From positions 1 to 51,874 of the forward strand of contig JASJCJ010000011.1 in the NCBI GenBank assembly GCA_030066045.1: a DNA stretch of 51,874 nt. Reading direction: 5' to 3'. Shown one piece after another: positions 8,661 through 17,406 of the stretch. This DNA comes from Calothrix sp. MO_167.B12 (GTDB taxonomy: Bacteria > Cyanobacteriota > Cyanobacteriia > Cyanobacteriales > Nostocaceae). The notes under the pieces were generated by a model. That model saw only the letters and a list, made by a program, of their open reading frames with translations. It did not search any database and was not told the DNA's origin. Position 1 is the first letter of the stretch; every line of letters begins with the position of its first letter. The translations under genes and the position numbers were made by a program.

Positions 8661-8729
8661 ACATCAATTTTCGATTTTACCGCGATCGCATATAGTAATC
8701 TTATTTGATTCGTAAAATTAGCGGTGTGC

Positions 8730-8762
8730 AGATACCCGATTTTTGGGAAAAGTCGGGTATCT
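8730..8762 (-). terminator. Hairpin between cysS and the permease gene
   Basis: AGATACCCGA (8730-8739) pairs perfectly with TCGGGTATCT (8753-8762), 5 bases after the cysS stop on the minus strand. A strong candidate for cysS transcript termination or 3'-end protection, although no long U-run follows. Confidence 0.6.
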
Positions 8763-8767
8763 GATGA

Positions 8768-10234
8768 TTACTCACGATGCCACCGGGTTCCTTCCTTGCT
8801 ATCAATTAAGGTAATCCCTTGTGCTTTGAGGTCATCACGAATGCGATCGCTCTCTGCGAAGTTCTTATTTTTACGCGCTTCTTGTCTTTGCTCAATTAAT
8901 GCCTCGATTTCTGCATCACTTAAACCATCAACAATACTAGCTTCCTCCTCTGCTTTCGCTTCTAAACCTAACACCTGAGTTAGTGTAACTAAAGTATGCC
9001 ATCGCCTATGTAATTCTGCTGATGGAGTCTTCGTTTGACCTTCATGCACCAAAATATTACCCTCACGCCGGAGTTCCTTAGCCAACTCAAACAATACCGC
9101 CAAACCAGCAGGAAAATTAAAGTCATCGTCCCCTGACTGTTGAAATCTTTCTACAACTTCTGGGATGAGGGGTGGAGAATCTTGCTGCCAACCGAGTTTT
9201 GACCCATACTGGGAGCCAAACAACAAACCTTCCTTGAGAGTTTTCCAGCTATTTTCCGCAGTTGCGATCGCTTCATCGGTAAAATCTAGAGGTTTACGGT
9301 AATGAGCTTGCAATACAAACAACCGCACCGCCATTGGGTCCACAGGTTGGGGATGCATAGACCATTTTCCATCCAGCAAATCCCGGATAGTGATGAAATT
9401 CCCCAAAGATTTGGACATTTTCTGTCCATCCACCATCACCATCCCATTGTGTGTCCAGTAACGAGCTAGGGGTTGATCCATAGCTGCTTCCGACTGGGCA
9501 ATTTCATTTTCATGGTGAGGAAATATCAAGTCTCCCCCACCACCATGTATATCAATACTTTCACCCAACCTGGAGCGAATCATTGCCGAACATTCAATGT
9601 GCCATCCCGGACGACCCTTACCCCAAGGAGAATCCCAAGCAGGTTCTCCCGGCTTTGCGGATTTCCACAGGGCGAAATCAAAGGGATGCTGCTTTTTATT
9701 ACCTTCAGTATCTTCAGCATCAATCCTGCCACTAGCCCCAGCTTGCATATCTTCTAGTTTTCGTCCAGAAAGTTTACCGTAAGTAGGGAAACGTTCTACT
9801 CGGTAATAGACATCACCATTAGCAGCATAAGCAAAATCCTTGGTTTGTAAATCTTGAATTAGTTGCTGAATTTCGGGAATATGTTCCGTAACCCGGGGAT
9901 ACTCATCGGCATCCTTCACATTTAACCGCCGTATGTCCTCAAAATACTCATCAATAAAGCGATTCGCTACCGCTTCCATTGTGGAACCCGTTTCTTTGGC
10001 ACGGTTGAGGATTTTATCGTCAATATCAGTAAAATTTTGAATGTACCGTACTTCGTAACCACGCCACTGTAAATATTGGCGAATGGTATCCCAGACGATG
10101 TAAGAACGAGCATGACCCAAATGGCAATAATCATACACCGTCACGCCGCAGCAATACATCTTAACTTTTCCCGGTTCGATTGGCTCAAAAGGCTCCTGGC
10201 AACGGGTGAGAGTGTTGTAAACTATCAGGGTCAT
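8768..10234 (-). CDS. cysS: Cysteine--tRNA ligase
   Basis: Charges tRNA-Cys with cysteine. About 488 residues, normal length. The zinc-binding CGVTVYD motif is 'MYCCGVTVYDYCHLGHARSY' near residues 26-45, including the HIGH-type 'HLGHARS'; further zinc ligands are in 'GWHIECSAM' and 'HHENEIAQSEA'. KMSKS is 'GQKMSKSLGNF'. The C-terminal DALR anticodon-binding domain follows, ending 'IRDDLKAQGITLIDSKEGTRWHRE'. I place the start at the ATG whose first base is 10234 (MTLIVYNTL); a TTG two codons earlier is possible but adds nothing conserved. Divergent from the CobW gene, 138 bases away. Confidence 0.97.
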   Translation of the reverse strand: MTLIVYNTLTRCQEPFEPIEPGKVKMYCCGVTVYDYCHLGHARSYIVWDTIRQYLQWRGYEVRYIQNFTDIDDKILNRAKETGSTMEAVANRFIDEYFEDIRRLNVKDADEYPRVTEHIPEIQQLIQDLQTKDFAYAANGDVYYRVERFPTYGKLSGRKLEDMQAGASGRIDAEDTEGNKKQHPFDFALWKSAKPGEPAWDSPWGKGRPGWHIECSAMIRSRLGESIDIHGGGGDLIFPHHENEIAQSEAAMDQPLARYWTHNGMVMVDGQKMSKSLGNFITIRDLLDGKWSMHPQPVDPMAVRLFVLQAHYRKPLDFTDEAIATAENSWKTLKEGLLFGSQYGSKLGWQQDSPPLIPEVVERFQQSGDDDFNFPAGLAVLFELAKELRREGNILVHEGQTKTPSAELHRRWHTLVTLTQVLGLEAKAEEEASIVDGLSDAEIEALIEQRQEARKNKNFAESDRIRDDLKAQGITLIDSKEGTRWHRE

Positions 10235-10372
10235 AACCAAATAAGTCTCAAATACGGAGATTAAGCAATAATAGATTTAAGCGACTGGGATAAAATACCA
10301 GCAATCCCTATGCTAGAGTTTTCTGGACTCTGTGCGCTACACTCTTAGATTTAATTTTTTGATAGCAGCACT

Positions 10373-11470
10373 ATGCAATCAGCAGTTACTTCCGATTCTC
10401 AAGCAATGGATGCCCCCAAACAGGGCTTACCAGTGACAATTATCACCGGATTTCTCGGTAGCGGTAAAACAACCCTCCTTAATCATATCCTGAGCAATCA
10501 ACAAGGTTTAAAGACCGCTGTTTTAGTAAATGAATTTGGCGAAATTGGCATCGACAATGAGTTAGTTGTCTCCACCGATGAAAACATGGTGGCGTTGAAT
10601 AATGGTTGTATTTGCTGCACCATTAACGACGATTTGGTGGATGCAGTTTATAAAGTTTTAGAACGGGACGAAAATATAAATTATTTGGTGGTAGAAACAA
10701 CTGGACTTGCCGATCCTTTACCAGTAGCACTGACATTTTTAAGTACGGAGTTGCGGGATTTAACTCGTCTGGATTCCATTGTGACTATGGTTGATGCGGC
10801 AAACTATAGTTTAGATTTATTTAATTCCCAAGCGGCTCATAGTCAAATCGCCTATGGTGATGTGATTGTTCTCAATAAGGCTGATTTGGTGGATGAAGGG
10901 GATTTAGACCTGTTGGAAGTAAAAATTCGGGATGTGAAGGAAGGTGCAAGAATTCTCCGCACTACTAACTCTCAGGTTCCCTTACCTTTAATTCTCAGTG
11001 TGGGTTTATTTGAGTCAGATAAGTATTATGACGCAGAAGAAGCTCACACCCACGAGCATCATGATCATGGTCATGACCATGATCATTCTGAGTGCGGTCA
11101 TGACCATGAGCATGAGCATCACCATCACCACCATCATAACCATGACCATCACCATTCCCACCATTTGGAAAATGATGGTTTTACTTCCATATCTTTCGAG
11201 AGTGATAAACCTTTGTCAATTCGGAGGTTTCAGTATTTCTTAGATAACCAATTGCCAGAAACAGTTTTCCGTGGTAAAGGAATTATGTGGTTTGATGAAA
11301 GTCCCAAACGGCATATTTTCCACCTTTGCGGTAAACGTTTTACTTTGGATGATGATGAGTGGAAAGGAGATAAGAAAAATCAGTTAGTGTTAATTGGTCA
11401 GAATTTAGACCACGCTCAATTATACGAGCAATTAGAACACTGTATTTGTCTTCCTTCCGTCAAATCGTAG
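10373..11470 (+). CDS. CobW/ZNG-type G3E GTPase with His-rich metal-binding loop
   Basis: G3E P-loop GTPases of the COG0523 group deliver metal ions, often zinc, to client enzymes. The 365-residue protein shows Walker A 'GFLGSGKTTLLNHIL' (residues 27-41), switch region 'EFGEIGIDNELV', the metal site CxCC as 'NGCICCTIN' near residue 80, Walker B-like 'VVETTGLADP', and the G4 motif 'VLNKADL'. Residues about 225-265 are a dense His/Asp stretch ('HEHHDHGHDHDHSECGHDHEHEHH...'), which binds or stores metal. The C-terminal CobW_C domain follows ('RRFQYFLDNQLPETVFRGKGIMWF'). Zinc or nickel would be reasonable substrates; a hydrogenase is encoded 16 kb away but not adjacent. A Zur-type operator was not recognised. 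Confidence 0.92.
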   Translation: MQSAVTSDSQAMDAPKQGLPVTIITGFLGSGKTTLLNHILSNQQGLKTAVLVNEFGEIGIDNELVVSTDENMVALNNGCICCTINDDLVDAVYKVLERDENINYLVVETTGLADPLPVALTFLSTELRDLTRLDSIVTMVDAANYSLDLFNSQAAHSQIAYGDVIVLNKADLVDEGDLDLLEVKIRDVKEGARILRTTNSQVPLPLILSVGLFESDKYYDAEEAHTHEHHDHGHDHDHSECGHDHEHEHHHHHHHNHDHHHSHHLENDGFTSISFESDKPLSIRRFQYFLDNQLPETVFRGKGIMWFDESPKRHIFHLCGKRFTLDDDEWKGDKKNQLVLIGQNLDHAQLYEQLEHCICLPSVKS

Positions 11471-11493
11471 CAAAGGATTGAGGAAATAGTTGA

Positions 11494-11732
11494 AGAGGAG
11501 GGAAGGAGTGAAAGAGGGAAGGAATGAAAGAGGGAAGGAGTGAAAGAGGGAAGGAGGGAAGGAGGGAAAGAAGATTGGAGAAATAAGTTTATGGATATAT
11601 GTTTTAGTAACTTCCTGGATGTAGACGCTGCGCGTCTTTACTCCATCACTCCCTCACTCCCTCACTCCCTCACTCCATCACTCCCTCACTCCCCACACTC
11701 CCCACACTCCCCACACTCCCCACACTCCCCTG
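11494..11732. repeat. Purine-rich and complementary pyrimidine-rich tandem repeats before dtd
   Basis: 11494-11571 consists of GGGAAGGAG/TGAAAGA-type units; 11641-11732 consists of CTCCCTCA then CCCCACACT units. The two tracts are roughly complementary, so the transcript could fold into a long imperfect hairpin with a loop of about 70 bases. The region precedes the dtd start by 2 bases. Confidence 0.8.
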
Positions 11733-11734
11733 CC

Positions 11735-12178
11735 ATGCGTGTAATCATCCAAAGAGTAAAGTCATCACAAGTCACAGTTGATGGTGAAGTGATTGGCAAA
11801 ATCGGGCGAGGACTAAACTTACTCGTTGGTATTTGCGATCGCGATACCGAAACTGAGCTAGACTGGATGGTACGTAAGTGCCTAGAATTACGGCTATTCC
11901 CAGAGTCTGAAGGCAATAGCCGTTGGCAAAAATCTATACAAGAAATTCAGGGTGAATTACTAGTTGTCAGTCAATTTACCCTCTACGGTGATTGTCGTAA
12001 AGGTCGTCGCCCTTCCTTTGACCGTTCTGCCAATCCCCAAGTGGCAGAAGACTTATATAATCGCTTTGTTGACAAGTTACGCAGCAGTGGCTTAAAGGTG
12101 GAAACTGGTCAATTTGGAGCAATGATGGAAGTTGCGATCACTAATGATGGACCTGTAACTTTAATACTGGAAAAATAA
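11735..12178 (+). CDS. dtd: D-aminoacyl-tRNA deacylase
   Basis: Hydrolyses D-aminoacyl-tRNA (for example D-Tyr-tRNA) to recycle mischarged tRNA. From the ATG at 11735 the product is 147 residues, the normal Dtd length, starting '[21 protein letters not shown]'. Hallmarks are '[21 protein letters not shown]' (SQFTL active-site motif), '[17 protein letters not shown]' (the Gly-Pro motif region, here NDGPVT) and '[10 protein letters not shown]'. A longer open frame extends upstream to 11540 but only through low-complexity repeats, so I reject it. No Shine-Dalgarno sequence is visible; the repeat tract abuts the start. Confidence 0.95.
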   Translation: MRVIIQRVKSSQVTVDGEVIGKIGRGLNLLVGICDRDTETELDWMVRKCLELRLFPESEGNSRWQKSIQEIQGELLVVSQFTLYGDCRKGRRPSFDRSANPQVAEDLYNRFVDKLRSSGLKVETGQFGAMMEVAITNDGPVTLILEK

Positions 12179-12278
12179 ATATATACGTAAGCAACAATAT
12201 AATATTTAATTGGTCAATATGTACTAAATGATGAGAGAATGTTAGTTTAACCATTACAAAACTTTAAGATTCTTCATC

Positions 12279-12614
12279 ATGGCAAAAATCCAGTTTTCTA
12301 GAGGTGTTGACGAAAAAGTAGTTCCAGATGTACGCTTGACGCGATCGCGCAGTGGTGATACTGGTACTGCAACATTTATTTTTCAAAATCCCAATGCCTT
12401 GGATACCAATAGTACCGAAGAAATCACTGGTATGTATATGATTGATGAGGAAGGAGAAATTGTTACTCGTGAAGTTAAGGGTAAGTTCATCAACGGTAAG
12501 GCAGAAATCATAGAAGCAATTTATTTAATGAAGTCTGTTGATGAATGGGATAGGTTTATGCGTTTTATGGACAGATATGCAGGAGAAAATGGTTTGGGAT
12601 TAAGCAAGTCTTAG
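12279..12614 (+). CDS. psb28: Photosystem II assembly factor Psb28
   Basis: Psb28 binds the cytoplasmic face of CP47-containing photosystem II assembly intermediates and protects them during biogenesis and repair. The 111-residue protein has the typical length and family sequence: '[32 protein letters not shown]', '[29 protein letters not shown]', and '[24 protein letters not shown]'. No signal peptide, as expected. Monocistronic by layout, with a GC-rich hairpin about 140 bases after the stop. Confidence 0.96.
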   Translation: MAKIQFSRGVDEKVVPDVRLTRSRSGDTGTATFIFQNPNALDTNSTEEITGMYMIDEEGEIVTREVKGKFINGKAEIIEAIYLMKSVDEWDRFMRFMDRYAGENGLGLSKS

Positions 12615-12739
12615 GGAGTCAAGGGGAATGAGCGAATTTAGAATGAAGAATTTAGAATGAATCGAAGGGCTAATGAAACTCAGAAAACATTTTTGATTCT
12701 CCACGGATGAATCCAACAGAGCAGTACGTTGGCGGTAAG

Positions 12740-12790
12740 CCACCCTGTGCAAGAGTTCCTCCGCTTAAAGCAACTGCGGAGGGGTGGTAT
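12740..12790 (+). terminator. Nested GC-rich hairpin downstream of psb28
   Basis: CCTCCGC (12758-12764) pairs with GCGGAGG (12776-12782), and an outer CCACCC (12740-12745) can pair with GGGTGG (12783-12788). Similar 'ccacggat.aatcc...tattttttggtca' flanking sequence recurs near 13690-13745 and 29535-29610, so it may be a repeat rather than a dedicated terminator. Confidence 0.4.
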
Positions 12791-12904
12791 CCATTCTATT
12801 TTTTGGTCACTAGTCAGTAGTCAGTAGCTCTACTTGCCTTTTCTGGCTACTCTATTTTTCCTATCGTTGGATATTAAATCATTTAATAATTTTAGAAGTT
12901 ACGG

Positions 12905-13414
12905 ATGTCGAGTCTTCCCCATCCAGATACATCAGGAATTACGGTAAACTGTGCCGTTATCACCGTTAGCGACACCAGAACCCCAGAAACGGATAAAAGT
13001 GGTCAACTAATTCAGCAATTACTTGGCGATGGTAATCATACCGTAGGAGAGTACGGGATTTTACCTGATGAACCAGAAAAAATTCAACAAAGGTTAGAAT
13101 TCCTCAGTAAAAATACATATATCGAAGCTGTAATATTTAATGGTGGGACGGGAATTGCCCCCAGGGATAATACTTATGATGCCATTGAGAAATTACTCGA
13201 AAAAGTTTTGCCTGGATTTGGGGAAGTGTTTCGCTACTTGAGTTACCAAGAAATTGGTTCCCGTGCGATCGCATCCCGTGCAGTTGCTGGGGTATATCGA
13301 GGGAAGTTAATTTTTTCTCTCCCTGGTTCTAGTAATGCTGTGCGGTTAGCAATGGAAAAATTGATACTGCCAGAGTTAAATCATTTAGTGAGTCAATTAG
13401 GCAAAAAATCGTAA
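12905..13414 (+). CDS. moaB: MoaB/MogA family molybdopterin biosynthesis protein
   Basis: The family binds molybdopterin and adenylates it before molybdate insertion. At 169 residues the length matches MoaB. Motifs: 'CAVITVSDTRTPETDKSG' (residues 15-32), the MPT-binding 'IFNGGTGIAPRDNTYDAIEKLLEK' (GGTG), and 'FRYLSYQEIGSRAIASRAVAGVYRGKLIFSLPGSSNAVRLAM', where the final SLPGSS is the second ligand-binding loop. No other molybdenum genes are nearby. The start ATG at 12905 is preceded by AGAAGTTACGG, a weak ribosome site. Confidence 0.93.
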   Translation: MSSLPHPDTSGITVNCAVITVSDTRTPETDKSGQLIQQLLGDGNHTVGEYGILPDEPEKIQQRLEFLSKNTYIEAVIFNGGTGIAPRDNTYDAIEKLLEKVLPGFGEVFRYLSYQEIGSRAIASRAVAGVYRGKLIFSLPGSSNAVRLAMEKLILPELNHLVSQLGKKS

Positions 13415-13469
13415 AGATGGCATTACGAAACAATTTAGCAAGAATATCATGTGCGAATGATTCATGTGA

Positions 13470-13745
13470 GTCAACCGCTTCGCGGAAGTCAAAAGTCAAA
13501 AGTGAGCCATTGCGGTGGACGGGTTCCCCGGCATAAAGCAAATGGCGCGCCTCTTGCTCCCTTCGGGAGAGCTTCGCTAACAGAGGAGCTTCGCTAACGC
13601 GAAGCGTATCCGAAGGATTCACCCCGGAGGGGTCAAAAGTCAAAAGTACTATCCCATCGATGAATCGAGGGGCTTGAAATAAGGAAAACATTTTTCCTCT
13701 CCACGGATAAATCCGGGGGCTTGTATCCAGTCTATTTTTTGGTCA
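13470..13745. repeat. Dispersed palindromic repeat flanked by TTTTGAC-type heptamers
   Basis: The segment 'gtgagccattgcggtggacgggttccccggcataaagcaaatggcgc...gcgaagcgtatccgaaggattca' (about 13502-13622) has a close inverted copy at about 30727-30812 and a diverged copy at about 20690-20810. Here both edges carry GTCAAAAGT heptamers, while the 30.7-kb copy is edged by TTATTAC heptamers. 13650-13745 resembles the sequences after psb28 and near 29560. Confidence 0.7.
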
Positions 13746-14353
13746 AGAGAAGGGGGACTAAGGCGTGTTTTCAAACCCAAAGTTGGCATCATAAGAAGAA
13801 GTTGAAAATACAGCGATTTTCAGGTAAATAGACCACACCGTAGGGGTTTAGCAGTGCTAAACCCCTACATGAAGATGTGGTTCAAATAGATGAAAACTGC
13901 TGTAATATAAATCAGTTACCAAATTATCATTTATTATTTTTGGGATATGTTTTAATCAAGTGCTTATCCTAATGTAGCTTGCTAGACTAAAATAAACCGC
14001 TGTCTCCAGTATAAGTAAGGTGTTCGCGAGTTTATATACTAAATTAATCAATTAAAAATTATCTATTATTTCTTCAATTTACCCCGTGTGCGACTTTTTT
14101 CAAGTTAGTCCCTCATAAACTTTGGTACACAACCAAGGATGAAAATAATTCCCTAACTCTGGGCGGGGTTTCCCCGCCCCTACTCCTTCCCTCCCTATTT
14201 TCTAGCTAGCCCCCTGTGTAAGGAAGTTGAGGGATCTTACACTTAGTAAATCAGCATCAGATCCTCCTTAAAAAAGAGGAGAATCAAAATAAAGTTGCAC
14301 ATCGCGTTAAATTTTGAATTTTGAATTGTTTTCGTCAGAGGAGTCTCCTGTAA
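13746..14353. repeat. Gene-free region with a solo element end and a 226-bp inverted-repeat element
   Basis: At about 13762-13780 is a single AAGGCGTGTTTTCAAA end of the 2594-2765 family. From about 14083 (CCGTGTGCGACTTTT) to 14308 (AAAGTTGCACATCGCGTT) is an element of the 6666-6800 family; its interior at 14123-14150 ('cacaaccaaggatgaaaat') matches part of the repeat at 50132-50150. No gene recognised. Confidence 0.55.
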
Positions 14354-15523
14354 ATGTTCCAGAAATGGCTGCGTAAAATCCCACTGACATGGCAACAATT
14401 AATGAAGGATAAAACCCGTTTTCTCGTCGCATTAGCAGGTATTGCATTTGCGGATATTTTGATTTTTGTACAGACGGGTTTTGAAAGTGCTTTATTTGAA
14501 AGTTCTACGGCTCCCCATAGAAATTTGAATGCAGATTTATTCATAGTTAACTCCCATTTTGAAACTGTATATGCGAAATTAAATTTTCCTCAACAAAGGT
14601 TATATCAAACTAGAGGATTCGCGGGAGTGAAATCAGTTACTCCCCTCCACATTGCATTCGGGACATGGAAAAATCCCCAAACTAGACGCAACCAAAGAAT
14701 ATTAGTATTTGGCATAAATCCAGCCCACCGTGCATTTCAATTTCCTGAAGTTAACCAAAATCGTCATCAACTACAAAATATTAATAGTATTTTATTTGAT
14801 AGAAATTCTTTGCCAGAATTTGGTCCTATCCCATCCTTATTGCAGCAACAATCTACCGTGGCAGCGGAGTTAAATAATAAAAAAGTCCGGGTGAGTGGTT
14901 TATATTCTTTGGGAGTCTCTTTTGCAGCTTATGGAAATGTGATTACTAGCGATTCTAGTTTCTTGCGTTTATTCCCATACCGCAATCCCAATAAAGTGGA
15001 GGTGGGTTTAATTAAACTCCAGCCAAATGCAGATATCGAATCTGTAGCACGTAACCTGAGAGCCGCTTTACCAGAAGATGTCACAGTTCTGACTAAGGAT
15101 ATTTTTATCAAAATGGAAGAGAGCTATTGGTCACAAACAAGCCCCATTGGATTTATTTTTGCTTTGGGGGTGATAGTCTCTTTCATTGTTGGTATTGTGA
15201 TTGTCTATCAGATACTATATTCAGATGTTTCCGACCATTTGAAAGAATATGTTACCCTCAAGGCAATGGGATATAGCGATCGCTTTTTATTAATAATACT
15301 AGCCCAAGAAGCCTTATTCTTAGCTGTGTTAGGCTACATGCCCGGTTTGCTCCTCACCTTTGGACTCTACAATGTGACTGCAGCTGCCACCATGCTACCT
15401 ATTTATATGACAGTAGAACGGGGAGTAATAGTATTAATTATAACCATTTCTATGTGTTTTATCTCGGGAGCGATCGCCATGAAAAAATTGCGATCTGCAG
15501 ATCCAGCAGATTTACTATATTGA
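14354..15523 (+). CDS. devC: DevC-like ABC exporter permease
   Basis: The 389-residue protein is a DevC/MacB-fold permease: an N-terminal membrane helix ('FLVALAGIAFADILIFVQTGFESALF'), a periplasmic domain of about 230 residues, then three C-terminal helices ('GFIFALGVIVSFIVGIVIVYQILYSDVSDHLKEYVTLKAMGYSD', 'LAVLGYMPGLLLTFGLYNVT', 'GVIVLIITISMCFISGAIAMKKLRSADPADLLY'). The coupling-helix segment 'DVSDHLKEYVTLKAMGYSD' and the ADPADL end are hallmarks. In Nostocales the DevBCA pump works with TolC to export heterocyst envelope glycolipids, and several paralogues exist. Here no devB or devA lies beside it, so it is either orphaned or pairs with subunits encoded elsewhere. TCTCCTGTAA precedes the ATG; no strong ribosome site. 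Confidence 0.9.
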   Translation: MFQKWLRKIPLTWQQLMKDKTRFLVALAGIAFADILIFVQTGFESALFESSTAPHRNLNADLFIVNSHFETVYAKLNFPQQRLYQTRGFAGVKSVTPLHIAFGTWKNPQTRRNQRILVFGINPAHRAFQFPEVNQNRHQLQNINSILFDRNSLPEFGPIPSLLQQQSTVAAELNNKKVRVSGLYSLGVSFAAYGNVITSDSSFLRLFPYRNPNKVEVGLIKLQPNADIESVARNLRAALPEDVTVLTKDIFIKMEESYWSQTSPIGFIFALGVIVSFIVGIVIVYQILYSDVSDHLKEYVTLKAMGYSDRFLLIILAQEALFLAVLGYMPGLLLTFGLYNVTAAATMLPIYMTVERGVIVLIITISMCFISGAIAMKKLRSADPADLLY

Positions 15524-15620
15524 TAGGTGACTGGAGTTTTAGCTGGGCATTACGCTGACTGCCTCACAAGTTTCTCATAGTTTACTCTTAAACTGAAAAA
15601 AGCATGCGGCAGATAGATAG

Positions 15621-15740
15621 GGGCACGGCATCAGAGTGATAATTGTATACACCAACAGATTGTTGATGCCGTGCCCTTGCATATAAATACGGCATCATAT
15701 TGATAATTTTATACACAAAAACATTGTAAATGCCGTGCCC
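15621..15740 (+). promoter_or_regulatory. Two tandem hairpin repeats upstream of the condensation-domain gene
   Basis: Copy 1 (15621-15676) is bounded by perfect 13-base inverted arms GGGCACGGCATCA / TGATGCCGTGCCC around a 30-base centre. Copy 2 (about 15689-15740) repeats it at a 64-base period with arms ACGGCATCA / TAAATGCCGT and a nearly identical centre ('tgataatt.tatacac.aa.a..ttgt'). The centre itself contains a TATAC-type -10-like sequence. Could be a duplicated operator, an RNA structure or a small repeat element. Confidence 0.55.
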
Positions 15741-15800
15741 TGACGAAGAATGTTATGCGTCACTACAGCAATTACGCCATTGCACCAGTGGGGTAGAGAA

Positions 15801-17162
15801 ATGAAGACAAATACCCAAAAATATCAAAAAAATGGATTCAAGAGAAAAATGGGTGGACCAGAACGTCGGTTTTTGAGTTTACCCAACGCAAATGTTGTCA
15901 TGGGAGTCAGAATCAAAGGCAGGGTGAGCCAAAATCTCCTCAAGTCGGCGGTGTTGCAGGTTAGACAAAAGCATCCTCTTCTAGGGGTTCGCATTATTTT
16001 GGATGATCACTCCAGCGGATGGTTTACCCAGGATAATGTACCTGAAATCCCCATTGATATTAGACCAAGAGCCACCAACGAAGATTGGATTGAAGTGGCC
16101 ACCGAAGAGCTAAAGCGGGCTTTTTCAACAGAAACAGGTCCACTGATGCGGATGGTTTTGCTGCAATCACCTGATGTTTCCGACTTAATCATTACCGCAC
16201 ATCATAGTATTTGCGATGGACGTTCATTGGTCTATTTGATTCGTGACATTATGAACTATTTGGAGTACCCTGACCATGAAAGGGAACCCTTGCCAGTGAT
16301 GCCGATTGCCATCCAAGAATATCTGCCGTCCTCCGCTGCTGTGGGCTGGCTCACCAAATTCATTATTAAAAGAATGAATCGGAAATGGCTCCGTAAAGGA
16401 ATTTCTTTTAATACAAAAGATTACCAACAGCTGCATCAGGAATTCTGGCAGAAGCATCACCCCTCTATCTTCAGATGGGAACTCCCACCCCCACAAACTA
16501 CTGCTCTGGTTGCTCGCTGTCGCCAGGAACAGGTCACTGTCAATAGTGCCCTCTATGCTGCATTTATCAAAGCTCAACAGCATATTCAAGGAAACTCCCA
16601 TGAATATTTTCACAATATTCTCATGCCAGTTGACTTTAGAGAGCGTCTCATCAAACCAGTAGGTGAAGCAGTTGGTTTTTATGTCTCAGTTGTCATGTTT
16701 AAGCTGAAAATCACCCCAGAAAAGCCTTTTTGGGAAATAGCCCGAACTATTGACAACAGAGCCAGACAAAAACTAACCAACAAAAATATTTTTGACTCAC
16801 AGAAAATAAGTTTGGTATCCCCATCCTTGATGGATGGCATAATCTTGGCCAAACATGGCAAATTAGATGACAAAATGGCTATTGGTCATGTTAAACGCAA
16901 GGGCTTAGACAAACTGTTCGCGGGTATCATGGTTAGTAATCTCGGCCGATTAGAGATTCCAGTGGATTATGGAGATTTGCACTTAGATGCTTTAATAGGC
17001 CCTGTTGCCTACTCAGATAGTTTGCAGAAAGTACTAGAAGTGGTCACCGTTGGTAATAATATGTATTTCACCATCACCTTTGGAGAAACCCTCATTTCTA
17101 AGAATACGGTGGCACAAATCAAAGACACCGCGATGAAATATTTAGAGCAGGCATTGAATTAA
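15801..17162 (+). CDS. Stand-alone condensation-domain / PapA5-like acyltransferase
   Basis: The product belongs to the CoA-dependent acyltransferase superfamily that includes NRPS condensation domains and mycobacterial PapA5. The catalytic HHxxxDG motif is 'AHHSICDGRSLVYLIRDI' near residue 134; the second-half 'MPVDFRERL' (DFGWG-position region) and 'GIMVSNLGRLEIPVDYGDL' are also family-like. No adenylation or carrier domain is fused or adjacent, so it probably esterifies or amidates a small acceptor with an acyl group from a carrier or CoA. I take the ATG at 15801 (MKTNTQKYQ); an ATG at 15750 is in frame but sits 10 bases after the tandem hairpins and adds no conserved sequence. Substrates are unknown. 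Confidence 0.82.
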   Translation: MKTNTQKYQKNGFKRKMGGPERRFLSLPNANVVMGVRIKGRVSQNLLKSAVLQVRQKHPLLGVRIILDDHSSGWFTQDNVPEIPIDIRPRATNEDWIEVATEELKRAFSTETGPLMRMVLLQSPDVSDLIITAHHSICDGRSLVYLIRDIMNYLEYPDHEREPLPVMPIAIQEYLPSSAAVGWLTKFIIKRMNRKWLRKGISFNTKDYQQLHQEFWQKHHPSIFRWELPPPQTTALVARCRQEQVTVNSALYAAFIKAQQHIQGNSHEYFHNILMPVDFRERLIKPVGEAVGFYVSVVMFKLKITPEKPFWEIARTIDNRARQKLTNKNIFDSQKISLVSPSLMDGIILAKHGKLDDKMAIGHVKRKGLDKLFAGIMVSNLGRLEIPVDYGDLHLDALIGPVAYSDSLQKVLEVVTVGNNMYFTITFGETLISKNTVAQIKDTAMKYLEQALN

Positions 17163-17192
17163 GTAATAAGTAATAAGTAATAAGTAATAAGT
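17161..17192. repeat. Heptamer tandem repeat (AAGTAAT)n
   Basis: About four consecutive AAGTAAT units directly after the stop codon; the same heptamer array occurs at 49998-50030 and, shorter, near 30711 and 34088. The rest of the gap to 17406 holds a 'gattcaaaccccgtccc' fragment, also near 39728, and no gene. Confidence 0.85.
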
Positions 17193-17406
17193 TTGTTTTT
17201 GTGACCGGGATTCAAACCCCGTCCCAAAAACATTTATACCATTATTAGTGGAAACGCCGGACTAAAGTCCTGGGTGTCGCGTTTCATCCCTCCCTTAAAA
17301 GGTAAGGGTTCTCACGCTCTCGCGTTATTTTGAAATAGTTTGCCCTCATAAGTTCTTCACAAACCGCTGTTACTATGTAAATGTAGCCAAGTGAAGGAAC
17401 CACGCT

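Noticed and set aside
11540-11734. Long N-terminal extension of the dtd frame
   Set aside because: It translates only low-complexity repeat; Dtd proteins start at MRVIIQRV.
17200-17230. Possible tRNA T-arm ('gattcaaaccccgtccc')
   Set aside because: No acceptor or anticodon stem can be formed around it; the same string is in a repeat near 39728.
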